Below, piece after piece: positions 1-10,497 of a DNA stretch of 64,000 nucleotides. Source of the stretch: Aphrocallistes beatrix (Eukaryota; Porifera; Hexactinellida; Sceptrulophora; Aphrocallistidae); NCBI GenBank assembly GCA_963281255.1, contig OY725488.1, forward strand, positions 10,947,524 to 11,011,523, given 5' to 3'. Position 1 is the first letter of the stretch; each line of letters opens with the position of its first letter. Both the position numbers and the translations under genes were made by a program. The notes below the pieces were generated by a model, which searched no databases, had not been told where the DNA came from, and was given only the letters and a program-made list of their open reading frames with translations.

Positions 1-179
1 GAATATGTCTGTACTTGCTTCCTTTATACATTCACGGTATAATCTAACATAATACACAATCATCTTCACAAAGTAAACATTCCATACTAAGGTTAATACT
101 ATAAAAATACAAATGTATGGAATCATCAGTAACAGTAAGTATATATCATCACCGATCTTTTGAGTATAATGATTAACAT
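1..179 (-). CDS. Subfamily A 7TM receptor, 5' end only (runs off left edge)
   Basis: This is the N-terminal part of a subfamily A receptor read leftwards out of the window. From an ATG at 126-124 the frame is open to base 1 (42 codons) and encodes TM1 plus the start of the first basic loop, ending in LYRECIKEASTDIF. Relatives start about 17 codons further upstream; the matching ATG here is at 179-177, but one base is missing just after it, so that start reads out of frame and soon stops. Either translation begins at the internal Met (126), giving a shortened extracellular N-terminus, or the gene is broken. A TATA-like box (GTATAAATAC, minus strand) lies at 224-233. Confidence 0.75.
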
Positions 180-223
180 TTTTATCAAATGTAAATACTT
201 GTCAGTTGTATGACTTTTATTAT

Positions 224-233
224 GTATTTATAC
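224..233 (-). promoter_or_regulatory. TATA-like box of the left-edge subfamily A gene
   Basis: GTATAAATAC on the minus strand, about 54 nt before the ancestral ATG at 179. The same box, in the same sequence neighbourhood, precedes the other subfamily A genes. Confidence 0.6.
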
Positions 234-2090
234 AAGTACCTGTGATTTTACTTAAGAGAATTGTCATGTTAGCATGACTAATGTGTGTACAACAGGATAT
301 TATGCACCATAACATCCTCATAATCGATTACATCTAGTAATCAAATGAGCTTTCCTATTATGTCATCCGATATACCTTTGAAGAGTTTATCCAACTTAAT
401 AAAAATGCTTTCATTTATTTACTTAAAACAGGCAGGCATCTCAAACTTACAAATTCTCAAATTAATATATTCCTATTTGCATATCAAATGTAAAAAAGGG
501 CTTGCCTAATTTCCTGGACGGGACGGGACCGTCCCCGAAATTAAGCATCTTAACCCGTCCCTGAAATTAGGTACCTTTTCTATTCCGTCCTGGAGATTAG
601 ACATCTTGACTCGTCCCATCCCGGAAATTAGGTACGTGATGGTTCCGTCCCGTCCCGAAAATTAGGCATGACCTGTAGAAAAGGATCAACCATATAAATA
701 TTAATGATGTCGTTCTTTTTATTCTTTTTATCCCCAAAATCCAAATTATAGAATTCGGGCTATTTTATAATTTAAGTACAACCTACTTGTAGATAAAACT
801 CTTTTTCAATTTCTGGGTTAAGTTTCTTTTTTGAATTTTATGTATTAGCACCATATTATCAGATTATACCCGGGAAATACACAATCTAACTATCAGTATG
901 TAATGGTTCAAATTTCTTGATTTATTATCTCCTCATATAGCACAATTCGCCATGCTAAGATGAATAGAATTTTCTTAAGGCAAGTATATCATACATATAT
1001 TTAAGATTAATCATAATGTTATGGAGATAAAGCTTCGAGTGACCTTGAGATGAAGATGCTCAGTCATGATTTCAAATGCATTGATAGTAATGCATAAATG
1101 CTACTGCTGTCTTAGAACTTATGCATTTTGGAGAGTGATATGGCTAAGAACTTAGTGAAAGGAAACATTTTAAGAGCAATTGTTGATAAGAATTTTTAAA
1201 AATATTTGACCATAAATAAGTTAAATTTAAATTGTGAAATAGTAACTACGACATGGAGAAATGATTATTCTCCCAGAATGAATGCAATATATGCAATCAT
1301 ACGACCTTAATTATTGGCAGTATGAACTGAGCTTAAGCTTTTAATTCTAACAAGTTTTGTCTAGCTTTTTAAACAAAAACATACCAAACCTTATAGTAAC
1401 ATCATGGAGACAAATCTCCCATTTTTCTGTGTTGTTGTATATTTGAGTTTTCTTCCAGCACTACATGTATGTACATTGTTACAAAGTACATTGTTGCAAA
1501 AAAAGATCAGAAAATGTAGAGATCAGAGTTGTGATCCTTTTTGAAAATTTGATTTTGATTAGGATCGTCGATCATAATAACAGCTAGGATCGGGATTGCG
1601 ATCTTCTTTTTCGACATCGACTAATGCCCTAAGTTATTGGTAATACTATTGACTATAAATGTTATAAGAAAATAATTTAGGCTAATCCTCATATGACCCC
1701 ACAAATAGCTACTCTGTGTGTGAAACCACGGCTAGCAACTAAGAAAAGGTCACTAAGTACGTAATTCGCTTTATGAAAATCCGTTCATCACAGTTCTTAA
1801 TCACTTAAATACGATAAAGTAGGAATTACAAACGTCACTTCAAACTATTCATGGAATTAATATGCGCTTTATTCAGTTTAAGATTGTCCGTCCCATAGAT
1901 TCGTGCACATATTTAGTCCGTATTTTAGTGAAATACCGCACCTATACCCACCTCCAGCTGTACAAGATATATTCAACACTTATTCCGCACCAAGAAGATA
2001 AAAAAGTGAAGACTACCTGATTATTACACAGATAAACAGACATAAAACAAGATACAGATACTATTCTAAAAGCCTTATTGCTATTATAAG
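234..2090. other. Spacer between two minus-strand subfamily A genes
   Basis: About 1.9 kb with no convincing coding sequence. It holds the palindromic MITE at 498-674. The rest is AT-rich and I see no further recognisable element in it. Confidence 0.6.
498..674. mobile_element. Palindromic MITE, GGGCATGCCTAATTT family, long copy
   Basis: Begins GGGCTTGCCTAATTTC and ends with the inverted form AATTAGGCATGACC. The interior repeats GGGACGGGAC-like blocks and their complements. Flanks GTAAAAAA (490-497) and GTAGAAAA (675-682) differ at one base, consistent with an 8-bp target duplication. Smaller members lie at 35336 and 54279. It has no coding capacity. The 8-bp duplication suggests mobilisation by a hAT-type transposase, which is inference. 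Confidence 0.65.
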
Positions 2091-3215
2091 TTAGGCTATA
2101 AGAAGTGGGTCTGTAAGGCTGGGAGTGAACCTAGTACGGACTTTACCAAAACGATACTTCAAACTTTTCCAGAGTTTTGTGCCGAAAAATCCAATGGTGG
2201 CGAATAGGTACTGCAAACCTATTGAAAGATGTGCAAATAGCATTAGAACTGTGATAATCCATAATCCAATCTTAACACTGAGGTTGAGGGCTTCAATCTG
2301 TTTGTTTGTTGTTAGTAAGGGCTCGAAGAGTGGAGTCCCATAGAGATAATGGAATAGGCAAGGACCGTAGTGAATTGCTATCATGATTAATGAAAACGCT
2401 TTATCGATAATGGCAAATGCAATTAAAGACAGCAAACCTAATCCCATCAAACTCATAATGACAGCGAAATGTTGGTAGCTTTTGATTGATCTCCTGATTA
2501 TCTGAAGACTCACTCCTCTGATCTTATAACCTATACACCTCCATCTTAGAGTCTTGTAGAAAGTCCGAGTTTGCCTAAACCATATGTAGAAATATATTGT
2601 CATGAAGACAGGCTCAGTTAGTTTCTGAAGAATGAAAAGTTGTGGAATTGATCCAGTGATGATCAAAAAAATTCCGATCAAGCATGAAACCAGGAGAAAA
2701 CTACGGACATGCTCAAAGGGTTCACCATAGATATCGTGATATACAACATCTAGATATTTCATCAGACATATCACCAGAGATAGTGAAAATAAAAATCCCG
2801 CTTCTCCTGTAGATGTGGCTACTGCTATAATTGGATTTGCAATAACTCTGAAATTATCGAAGTCGTAAATATCTCCTGTAGTACAATTGTCGATTGTTTG
2901 ATAATTTGTTGGTATTGAAGAGATCCAAAAACCTAATTCACAAGTTAATACTGCAATAGATTCAATGACAGTGATTGCTAACATGAATGCATACTTAACT
3001 ATTTCTGTTTTGTAATGGAGTGCTAGCTCTGATGCGTTACCGAGTATGTCTGTATTCGCTTCCATTATGTACTCACGGTATAATCTAACATAATACACAA
3101 TCATCTTCACAAAGTAAACATCCCAAACGAAAGATAATAAGATGAGAATACATGTGTAGGGAACCATCAGCAAATAAAAATCATTATCAATGTGTTGGAA
3201 ATAAAGTTTGAGCAT
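2091..3215 (-). CDS. Subfamily A 7TM chemoreceptor-like protein (intact)
   Basis: An uninterrupted 374-aa single-exon reading frame. Likely segments: TM1 15-37; basic loop 38-72 with NASELALHYK; TM2 73-95; an outer loop with the glycosylation sequon NCT at 110-112; TM3 126-153 ending CLMKYLD; TM4 170-193; TM5 201-220; a basic loop 221-248 (RRSIKSY); TM6 249-271; a second hydrophobic stretch 275-292 ending in GPCLFHYLYG; a last membrane span 316-346; and a basic tail ending SLTDPLLIA. Positive charges put the loops after TM1, TM3 and TM5 and the tail inside, so the N-terminus is outside, as in GPCRs. The start is the ATG shared with the genes at 5073 and 16137; a TATA-like box is at 3261-3270. 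Ligand and partner are unknown. The sensory role is inferred from family expansion. Confidence 0.85.
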   Translation of the reverse strand: MLKLYFQHIDNDFYLLMVPYTCILILLSFVWDVYFVKMIVYYVRLYREYIMEANTDILGNASELALHYKTEIVKYAFMLAITVIESIAVLTCELGFWISSIPTNYQTIDNCTTGDIYDFDNFRVIANPIIAVATSTGEAGFLFSLSLVICLMKYLDVVYHDIYGEPFEHVRSFLLVSCLIGIFLIITGSIPQLFILQKLTEPVFMTIYFYIWFRQTRTFYKTLRWRCIGYKIRGVSLQIIRRSIKSYQHFAVIMSLMGLGLLSLIAFAIIDKAFSLIMIAIHYGPCLFHYLYGTPLFEPLLTTNKQIEALNLSVKIGLWIITVLMLFAHLSIGLQYLFATIGFFGTKLWKSLKYRFGKVRTRFTPSLTDPLLIA

Positions 3216-3260
3216 CTTTATCTAACGTATTCACTTGTATAGTGATATGGCTCATGGGAA

Positions 3261-3270
3261 GTATTTATGC
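3261..3270 (-). promoter_or_regulatory. TATA-like box of the gene at 2091-3215
   Basis: GCATAAATAC on the minus strand, about 55 nt upstream of the ATG. It is a one-base variant of the GTATAAATAC box of its paralogues. Confidence 0.5.
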
Positions 3271-3823
3271 AAGAACTTGGGATTCTCTAAAAGGGAATTA
3301 TCTTCATCTTAGCATGATTATTATGAGTGCAGCAGGATATTATATTTCAATAAACTCAAGAATTGCGTCAAGTAGTATCAGATGAACTTTCCCAAGATGC
3401 CACCCGATATCATAGTATAACTCACAATTATATATCGAACTCTAAAGAAATTCAATCACAGTTCAACATATTTAAGGTTAAATCATTTACGTATGGTTTA
3501 GTCTTTCATTTTAAAATATCCTCCGATCAAAAAAAAATTAGAAAGGTTTAGCTCCTGTTTTAGCTGGATGACTACATATGAGCTAGAATACGTTCTTTGT
3601 ATCAGAGTGCTAATTATTCCAAAGTTTATCGCATCGGGAAAATTTATGAGAAATCAGCTTTTGTGTACTAGATTAAAGGTGATTTCAGAATACTCTATCA
3701 CAAAACAACCTGTTTGATTTTTTTGCGGCTGATTAAAGATTAAAATATATCAGGAAATCTATTTGTGACCTTAATTCAACTTGCGATGTAGTCTCGAATG
3801 GTTTGAAATATATAGTCGACTCT

Positions 3824-4470
3824 ACTTAATCGGGCCAATCGTTGAACAATTGTTCACAGGACCCGAATATTCCTCACACATATGAGGGTCACTCGATAAG
3901 TTTTGAGCGTGGAGTAGTTGCTTCCATTTGATTGTGCTGAAAATTCCTAGGATTATTCATCTACCTATTATTACTTGTATCTTTGGCTTTGAGTTAGATT
4001 GGACAAGTTTCTAAAATATTATACCACATATAATGAAGTGTCTCCTATGGAATTGTATTTACTCTCTTCATGGAAAAATGATAGTTGGGAACAAACTTTT
4101 GATAATTCAATATTATCAATGATGCGATATATTCACAAACCGGGGGGATTCTATGATTATCATATTTAAATTTCGTTTGCAAAATTTAAATAAATGTTCA
4201 AGGATATTCCAATTCAACACTTGTGGTTGTGTTTTCATAGATGCTAATACAAATATCTTAGACAATTTTTTCATCACAATATTTTAGAAACTTATCCGAT
4301 TGAAATCAAACTCAAAGTCAAAGATAATAATAGGTAGGTGAATAATCCTAGAAATTTTCAACATAATCAAACGGAAGCAACTACTCCAGGCTCAAAACAT
4401 ATTGGGTGATCCTCGTAGAAGCTAATATAATTTTTTTCAGGTAATAGCGTTCTCGGTGTAATCGAGATGA
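3824..4470 (+). mobile_element. Tigger-like MITE remnant, split by a mariner-type insertion
   Basis: The left part (3824-3882) starts GTCGACTCTACTTAATCGGG. The right part (4416-4470) contains GAAGCTAATATAAT and a decayed terminus. Both halves match the intact 187-bp element at 28251-28437 in order, and the break coincides exactly with the element at 3883-4415. Confidence 0.65.
3883..4415. mobile_element. Mariner-type foldback MITE, 533 bp
   Basis: Two arms of about 138 bp (3883-4020 and 4278-4415) are inverted copies of each other. The ends read TGAGGGTCAC and, reversed, CGAGGATCAC, which resemble mariner ends. TA dinucleotides flank both sides (3881-3882 and 4416-4417). Removing the element restores continuity with the Tigger-like unit, as seen in the copy at 28251. 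It has no transposase. Confidence 0.8.
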
Positions 4471-4489
4471 TACAAATATGATACAACTC

Positions 4490-4712
4490 TCATCAAATGA
4501 TGACTCATCAGTCTATTATGATGTCATCAAAATTTGAAAAATTGATAAATTATTTGATCTTTCTAGTGATATCAATTCTAACAAATACAGACATATTTAG
4601 ATATGTCATCCACCTTATAATTAATCAATGTGAGCCAAGACGCCCAAAGGACGGCTCTGGCAGACACAAAGTGTCCTCAAACCACGAAGCGTAAGCAAAC
4701 GAAGCGCGCTTG
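4490..4712 (+). mobile_element. Helitron-like non-autonomous element, second subfamily, decayed
   Basis: It ends in the family's 3' block: a palindrome around GACACAAAGTGTC followed by GAAGCGCGCTTG. The interior (ATATTTAGATATGTCATC..) matches the copies at 19380-19691, 46050-46340 and, inverted, 58401-58618. The left boundary is uncertain. No Rep/helicase is present. Confidence 0.65.
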
Positions 4713-5072
4713 TGTAGGATAATGTTATCCCATACTTATGCCGCATCCATGGCAATAGTGATTTAAATAGTGATTTATGAGCCTGCCCAAACGAGTGTCA
4801 TTAAATCCAAATTTAATGTAGATAATGATTAGGACCATCTTAAAATATCACACTTCGCGTGCTTGAAAATATTAAAAGCTTTGAAAAACGGTTAAACCCT
4901 GCTCTAAATCGAAACCGTAATTTTTTCAACTAGAATTTAGACCAAATTACAAATGAGGTGTTATTCAAATAGTTCCTGGGTATTAAAACATAAATTATAA
5001 TTATACAGGTACTTGATTAGTAGTAAACAAAATTACATACTAGATACAGTTATCCTAAAAACCTTTATAAAG
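4713..5072. other. Short AT-rich spacer
   Basis: No gene, repeat or regulatory signal seen between the Helitron-like end and the stop codon of the next minus-strand receptor. Confidence 0.5.
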
Positions 5073-6197
5073 TTAAGTTATAAGAAGTGGATCTGTAAGG
5101 CTAGGAGTGAATCGAGTACGAACTTTTCCAAAACGATACTTCAAACTTTTCCAGAGTTTTGAACCGAAAAACCCTAAGCTGGCGAATAGGTACTGCATAC
5201 CTATTGAAAAGTGAGCAACTAGCAATATACTTGTTCCGATCCATGAAAAAATCTCAATACTGAGGTTGAGAGCCTCAATCTGCTTGTTTGTTGTTAGTAA
5301 GGGCTTGTAGAGAGGAGTCCCATAGAGATGATGAAATAGACAAGGGCCATAGCGGATTGCAATCGTGGTCAAGAAAAGGGCTTTATCGATGATGACAAAT
5401 AAAATCATAAACAGAAAACCTATTCCCATCATACTCATAATGACAGTGAAATGTTGGCAGTTTTCAACTGATCTCCTGAGTATCTGACGACTCACACCTC
5501 TAATCTTATATTCTACACACCTCCACCTTAGTGTCTTGTAGAAAGTCCGAGTCTGTCTAACCCAGGCATAGAAATAGATAAGAGTGATGACAGGCATAAA
5601 TATTTTTTGTAAAATGAGAAGTTGCGGGATTGATCCAGTAATAATCCAAAAAATTCCGATCAAACATGAAAACAGGAGAAAACGACGCACAAACTTAAAG
5701 GGTTTACCATGGATATCATGATATATAACGTCTAAATATTTCATCAAGCATATTACTAGAGTATCAGAAATTAGAAACCCCGCTTGTCCTGTTGATGTGG
5801 CTACTCCTGCGATTGGATCTGCCATAACTCTAAAATCCTCAAAATTATAGATACTTCCTGTCGTACAATTATATACTTTTTGATAGTCTGATGATATTAA
5901 AGATTTCCAAAAACCCAATTCAAATGTTAGTACTGCAATAAATTCAATGGTATTGATTGCTAACATAAATGCATGCTTAACTATTTCAGTTTTATAATGA
6001 AGAGCTAACTCTGATGCATTACCGAGTATGTCTGTATTTGCTTCTTTTATACACTCACGGTATAATCTAACATAATACATTATCATCTTCACAAAGTAAA
6101 CATCCCAAACTAAAGATAATACGAAGAGAAGACAAATGTAAGGGAACACCAGTAAGTATACATCATGACTAATGTATTTAAAATAATTATTGAGCAT
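5073..6197 (-). CDS. Subfamily A 7TM chemoreceptor-like protein (intact)
   Basis: A 374-aa uninterrupted frame, colinear with the gene at 2091-3215 without gaps. All family landmarks are present: YFVKMIMYYVRLYREC after TM1, the NCT sequon in the outer loop after TM2, CLMKYLDVIYHDIHGKPF after TM3, the ILRRSVEN basic loop, YGPCLFHHLYGTPLYKPLL, and tail FTPSLTDPLLIT. The outer loop (KSLISSDYQKVYNC) and TM7 differ most from the neighbours, while inner loops and tail are nearly constant, as expected if outer faces contact varying ligands and inner faces a common partner (inference). A TATA-like box lies at 6248-6257. Product location: plasma membrane, inferred. Confidence 0.85.
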   Translation of the reverse strand: MLNNYFKYISHDVYLLVFPYICLLFVLSLVWDVYFVKMIMYYVRLYRECIKEANTDILGNASELALHYKTEIVKHAFMLAINTIEFIAVLTFELGFWKSLISSDYQKVYNCTTGSIYNFEDFRVMADPIAGVATSTGQAGFLISDTLVICLMKYLDVIYHDIHGKPFKFVRRFLLFSCLIGIFWIITGSIPQLLILQKIFMPVITLIYFYAWVRQTRTFYKTLRWRCVEYKIRGVSRQILRRSVENCQHFTVIMSMMGIGFLFMILFVIIDKALFLTTIAIRYGPCLFHHLYGTPLYKPLLTTNKQIEALNLSIEIFSWIGTSILLVAHFSIGMQYLFASLGFFGSKLWKSLKYRFGKVRTRFTPSLTDPLLIT

Positions 6198-6247
6198 CTT
6201 TGTATAATGTACTTAGTTAGTTTAGTGATTTGGAATATTATAATCAA

Positions 6248-6257
6248 GTATTTATAC
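6248..6257 (-). promoter_or_regulatory. TATA-like box of the gene at 5073-6197
   Basis: GTATAAATAC on the minus strand, 60 nt from its far end to the ATG. It matches the boxes at 224, 13002 and 17304. Confidence 0.6.
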
Positions 6258-6854
6258 AAGTGCTTGGGATTCTTCTCAATATCACGTTAGCAAGACTATT
6301 ACGAGTAAAAGAGGAGATTATATAGCAATAATACCTCAATTATCACGTCTAATAATGTGATCATCTAGTGCAGTACTGACGCATACATTTAAAATGAACT
6401 CATAATCATAAATGAAAATATCGAAATTATGAGCTGTTACAAAAACTTTTATATATACTACCCTTATATCCACTTATTTAAGCAATTATTAGGAAGTTTT
6501 AGCTTGTATATGCTAGTTGGATGACAACATACAAGCTAGAATAATTATTGCATCAGAGTGCACGAAGTATTGCAAATATATTGCACCAAGGTGAATCTTT
6601 GTGGGAACATTTAAATCTTCTATGTAATCAATTAGACTAAAGGAGATTTCTGATTATTCTAACACAATTCTAACACAATTAATTATCCTGGTGATAGTAT
6701 AAGAAAAATATTTCAGGAAATCTTCTTGTGGAGTTCATTCAACTTGCAATGTACTCTCAGATAATTTTGAATATATATCTATAAACCTCTAATATTATAT
6801 TATTCAGACCTCTACTTCAGTAATTTATAGAAGATAATCTATGTAGTATGTACA

Positions 6855-7630
6855 TCTTATATATTAAAATGCTAGGATTTTTTTGTTTGTTTGTTTGTTT
6901 GTTTGTCCGAATTGATTGAAGAATTGGCAAGTCGTAGAGATGCGAAAATTGGCATGTAGATGTCAAATGATGAATCTAGGATTAAGTTCGAAAATTTAAG
7001 CGAAATTTTCACACCTCTGCAAAAAAATGGAAAACAAATTTTCACACCTTTTCTATACTAAATAAATGACTACACTATCACAATAGAAACCATTGTATGA
7101 CACTACAATGATCGTCATTGTTATTAATATTTCAAAGCCACAACTTATGTTTGATATCTTAAATGTATTATAGTATTTGGCAATAAAAAAGATTATGTGC
7201 ATATTTTCATACCTTTATATACATATTTTCGCACCATTTGATGAATTTTGAAAATAATGCTAGAGACTAGCTTCCAACGGTTGACATGGGGTTTTCAGGA
7301 GTGTAGATTTCGAATATCATATTTTCGAGTAAATTTGAGATCAATTTGTTTACTTTTGTTTACAATAGATACATAAAGTAAACAAATTACAAAAATAGGC
7401 CAGAGACTAGCTTCCAACGGTTGACATGGGGTTTTTAGTGCTGTAGATTTCGAATATTATATTTTCGGATCCATACGAGAAATTTTTCGTTGACCTTTGT
7501 TTAAAATATTTATATAAAGGAAAAAATTCCCAAAATATGTTAGATTGAGTAACTACAGGCACCCGTAGGGTGACTCTGCGGACACACAGTGTCCGCAAGC
7601 CGCGCAGCGCAAGCAAGCGAAGCGTGCTTG
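6855..7630 (+). mobile_element. Complete Helitron/Helentron-like non-autonomous element
   Basis: The 5' end is TCTTATATATTAAAA, followed by a T-rich (GTTT)n run. The 3' end has a palindrome GCGGACACACAGTGTCCGC at about 7576-7594, then the GC-rich hairpin block ending GAAGCGTGCTTG at 7630. There is no terminal inverted repeat. A ~141-bp internal unit (AGAGACTAGCTTCCAACGG...) occurs twice, at about 7261 and 7402. There is no Rep/helicase gene, so it would be mobilised in trans. The Helitron assignment is by structure only. Confidence 0.65.
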
Positions 7631-7749
7631 TAAATATATAAGATTCATTCCAGGCTGAGATAGCATTTGAGGAGTGAAGATTTGTAGAGTAGAACCAGAG
7701 AAGAATTGAAGAATTCCAGACAGACATAACGCTAATAGAGAACATCTGA

Positions 7750-7870
7750 TATGCTTAAATAGTTACTACAACATCATAATATGGGGTATTTAGATATTTC
7801 ATCGAACATGAAACTAGATATGAGGAAAATAATAATAATATGTCTCCAAAGGATGTAACCATATTTGTTG
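7750..7870 (-). pseudogene. Receptor relic, TM3 region
   Basis: Read on the minus strand, the bases translate roughly as VTSFGDILLLFSSYLV followed by CSMKYLNTPYYD. This aligns with the TM3 block ATSFGEAGFLFSLALV...CLMKYLDVIYHD of subfamily A. No long open frame remains. Confidence 0.55.
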
Positions 7871-7933
7871 CTTTTTTATCAAAAAAAAGCAACTGAAGCA
7901 CTACTACTGCAATATAATCGCGTATTAGCTTAA

Positions 7934-8049
7934 CCCTACTTGGACTTGGAGTACAAAGTATAAATAGAAAAATCCCACTTTCATTTTCACTTTCAATTCA
8001 TTTTCAATTAACTTTCACTTTCACTTCAACATTCCGAGTCCAAGTAGGG
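7934..8049 (+). mobile_element. piggyBac-like MITE, 116 bp, copy 1
   Basis: It is bounded by TTAA on both sides (7930-7933 and 8050-8053). Its ends are inverted repeats CCCTACTTGGACT...AGTCCAAGTAGGG. The inside is a CTTTCACTTTCA-type repeat. TTAA targets and CCC ends suggest piggyBac mobilisation (inference). Confidence 0.7.
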
Positions 8050-8329
8050 TTAATTGCTAATAGAAACATCAAAACAAGTTGAATTGTACTATCACCTGAT
8101 AGGAAATAGAATATTGCCTTCAAATACTTGTATGATCAAATTTGAAGACTTAGTTACTATAGAACGATATGGCAAAATGCTTTACCATAGCAACGCAGGA
8201 ATGTAACAATATTCCACATAAAAATTCTAAATTTTTCAAATCAACAGTGCTAATCTTGATTTTATGCAAAATCATGCCTTAATTACATTTAAAAATAGGA
8301 TTAAAATTGCTCAGAAAATCATCCCTTAA

Positions 8330-8445
8330 CCCTAATTGGACTTGGAATGTTGAAGTGAAAGTGAAAGTTAATTGAAAGTGAACTGAAAGTGAAAATGAAA
8401 GTGGGAATTTTCTATTTATACCTTTGACCCCAAGTCCAAGTAGGG
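8330..8445 (-). mobile_element. piggyBac-like MITE, 116 bp, copy 2 (inverted)
   Basis: Same length and ends as the copy at 7934 but in the opposite orientation, with TTAA at 8326-8329 and 8446-8449. The two copies 280 bp apart could fold into a large hairpin. Confidence 0.7.
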
Positions 8446-9289
8446 TTAATTCCACTTTTACCTGGGGTATTTTCTATTTATAGTCTGGATCCCAAATTTT
8501 CCATAATGACTTTCCCGCCCAAAATGACTTAAACAGGAAATGACGCAAAATGTTATTAAATTATTTTTCATTTAAATAATACTGATTCCTTTTAATTCTA
8601 AGGGATATATTTCTAAACTGTAAGAGATAGCGTACCCTATATCGAAACACATACTACGTATTTGAATTCTACATGTGAATTACATATTTTGAACAATTCA
8701 ATTCAATTCAACAATTCACTAATAATGGTATTCGCCAAGTGCCACTTTGTTCCTCTTATATCTAGTCTTAATCACTCTGCATGGAGGTGATTAGTGAATC
8801 CTGGTATCTCTTGTTTATACATAGTTGTAATGAGATAATAGGGCAATAGGGTCGTAATTTTAATGTGTTTAAATTTTTAAAAAATCCAGATATAGTACAG
8901 TTTTGAAACATCCCTTATGTTCCTTCATGAGTAAATACACTAATTACTAATTGAATATGGGAATAACACTGTTAAAATGCTTTTGTTCATTTTGAGCAAT
9001 TATATCTTTTTGGAATTATCCTCACCTTATCACTCACTATTGGAGCACACAGGGAAATGATGTATCAACATAAATTCTAATCATTACATTTAGTAATAAG
9101 ACTTATAATACTTTCAATTCATATTCAAAGTCTAATGATTTCTGAAAGAAAGTAATTGTGAGCATACATCATCTATAATATCTCAACTACATAGCTCTCT
9201 GTAATCTGATGATCGATAGTAGCCACAAATAATTACAAAGAATTTTGAATGATTAGACTAACAGAATAGTATTTGTATCTTTCCTAAAA

Positions 9290-9298
9290 GTATATAAG
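9290..9298 (+). promoter_or_regulatory. TATA box of subfamily B gene at 9359
   Basis: GTATATAAG, 69 nt before the ATG at 9359. It is followed by the conserved AAATTCACTATCAAC stretch seen before other B genes. It appears intact although the gene is broken. Confidence 0.55.
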
Positions 9299-9358
9299 TA
9301 GATGTAAGTATAAATTCACTATCAACTGATACACAATAATCAACTAAAATACTAAAGT

Positions 9359-10497
9359 ATGAATTCCAGTACAAGTAACTTCCATATCGGATTTGATCGG
9401 GACGTGACTTACTACCATGTGATTTATGTATATTCACTGCATTATCAGTGTTATGGAATGTCTACTTCGTAAAGAGGATACTGTACTTCATTAGATTATA
9501 TCGTGAGTCAATGGAAGAAGCTAAAACTGACATATTTGGTAACTCTTCAGAGCTAGCAGTCCATTATAAGGTCGAGATAGTCAAATACGCGTTTCTGTTA
9601 GCGATTAATATTATTGAGATAAGTGCAATGGTGATGTATGGATTAGGCAGCCACTCCATGACACGACAAAATAAAAGTACTCGTATAATTAGCAATTGCA
9701 CCATTGGAAATACCTTTAACATTGAATTGCATGATCTCATTGGAAACCCAATAGCAAAAATATTTCTTTCGTTCGCTCAAGCAGACCTTATAATCTCCAT
9801 GGCACCTGTAATCTACCTCATGAAGTATCTGGATGTTACCTACCATAACATCAATGGTAAACCGTTTCGTTTCATCAAATCTTTTCTTCCGATTTCATCT
9901 TTGATTGGTTTATCTCTAATCGTAACTGGATCTGTCCCGCAATTGTTCATTTTGCATGAGTTCTATGAGCCTATAGTAGAATTTGTCTATTTCTGTTTGT
10001 GGTTTAGACAAACTCGAACCTTCTATAGAACACTGAAGTGGAGGTCGGTAGAGTTTCAGGTTAGAGGTAGAAGCACTCAGATGGTAAGGAGATCAATTAA
10101 AGGCTACCGTCAGTTTGCATTCATTATGAGTTTAATGGGAATAGGGATTGTGTGTATAATTTTGACCGAGTTTTTAGAAACATATTTTTTCTTGTTTCTC
10201 ACTTTGGTTCGCTACGGTCCTTGTCTATTCCATCATCTCTACAATACTCCTCTCTATCAACCATTATTCAACACACAGCTCCAACTGGAAGCTCTACACA
10301 CCTCTAATACTGTTTTTTCAAAGATTGAAACAATTTTAAGTATAATCTCTCCTCTATCGATAGGGTTACAATACGTTTTCGTCACGATTATATTTTTTAG
10401 TGAGAGACTATTGAGAAAACAGAATTACCGTTTTGGAAGAGTGCGCACAAGGTTCACGCCTAATCTTACTAACCCACTTCTCATTAATTCCAACTAA
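9359..10497 (+). pseudogene. Subfamily B receptor with a 4-nt deletion in TM1
   Basis: The expected start ATG at 9359 opens MNSSTSNFHIGFDRDVTYYH, matching the N-terminus of the gene at 63574. About 20 codons later, near 9432, four bases are missing relative to that paralogue, and the frame ends at a TAA near 9470. The rest of the receptor (from LWNVYFVKRI at 9451 to NPLLINSN at 10497) is intact in another frame, but has no upstream ATG in that frame before TM1; the first in-frame ATG lies after TM1. The body keeps all landmarks: NCTIGN outer loop, CLMKYLDVTYHNI, VRRSIKGYRQF, YGPCLFHHLYNTPLYQPLF. The loss looks recent, because no other defect is seen. A non-canonical start or an assembly error could restore it. 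Confidence 0.75.

Larger units (their letters stand above)
6258..9289. other. Spacer rich in repeats between minus A gene and plus B gene
   Basis: No intact gene. It contains a complete Helitron-like element (6855-7630), a decayed receptor relic (about 7750-7870), and two inverted piggyBac-like MITEs (7934 and 8330). From 8500 to 9180 I see only AT-rich sequence; 9180-9290 is the conserved upstream module of subfamily B genes. Confidence 0.6.

Noticed and set aside
7407-7745. 112-codon minus-strand frame
   Set aside because: Mostly runs through the Helitron-like 3' hairpin region; composition reflects the palindromes, no family seen.
9643-9846. Open frame opposite the B gene
   Set aside because: Antisense shadow of the receptor; no independent homology, start context or promoter.
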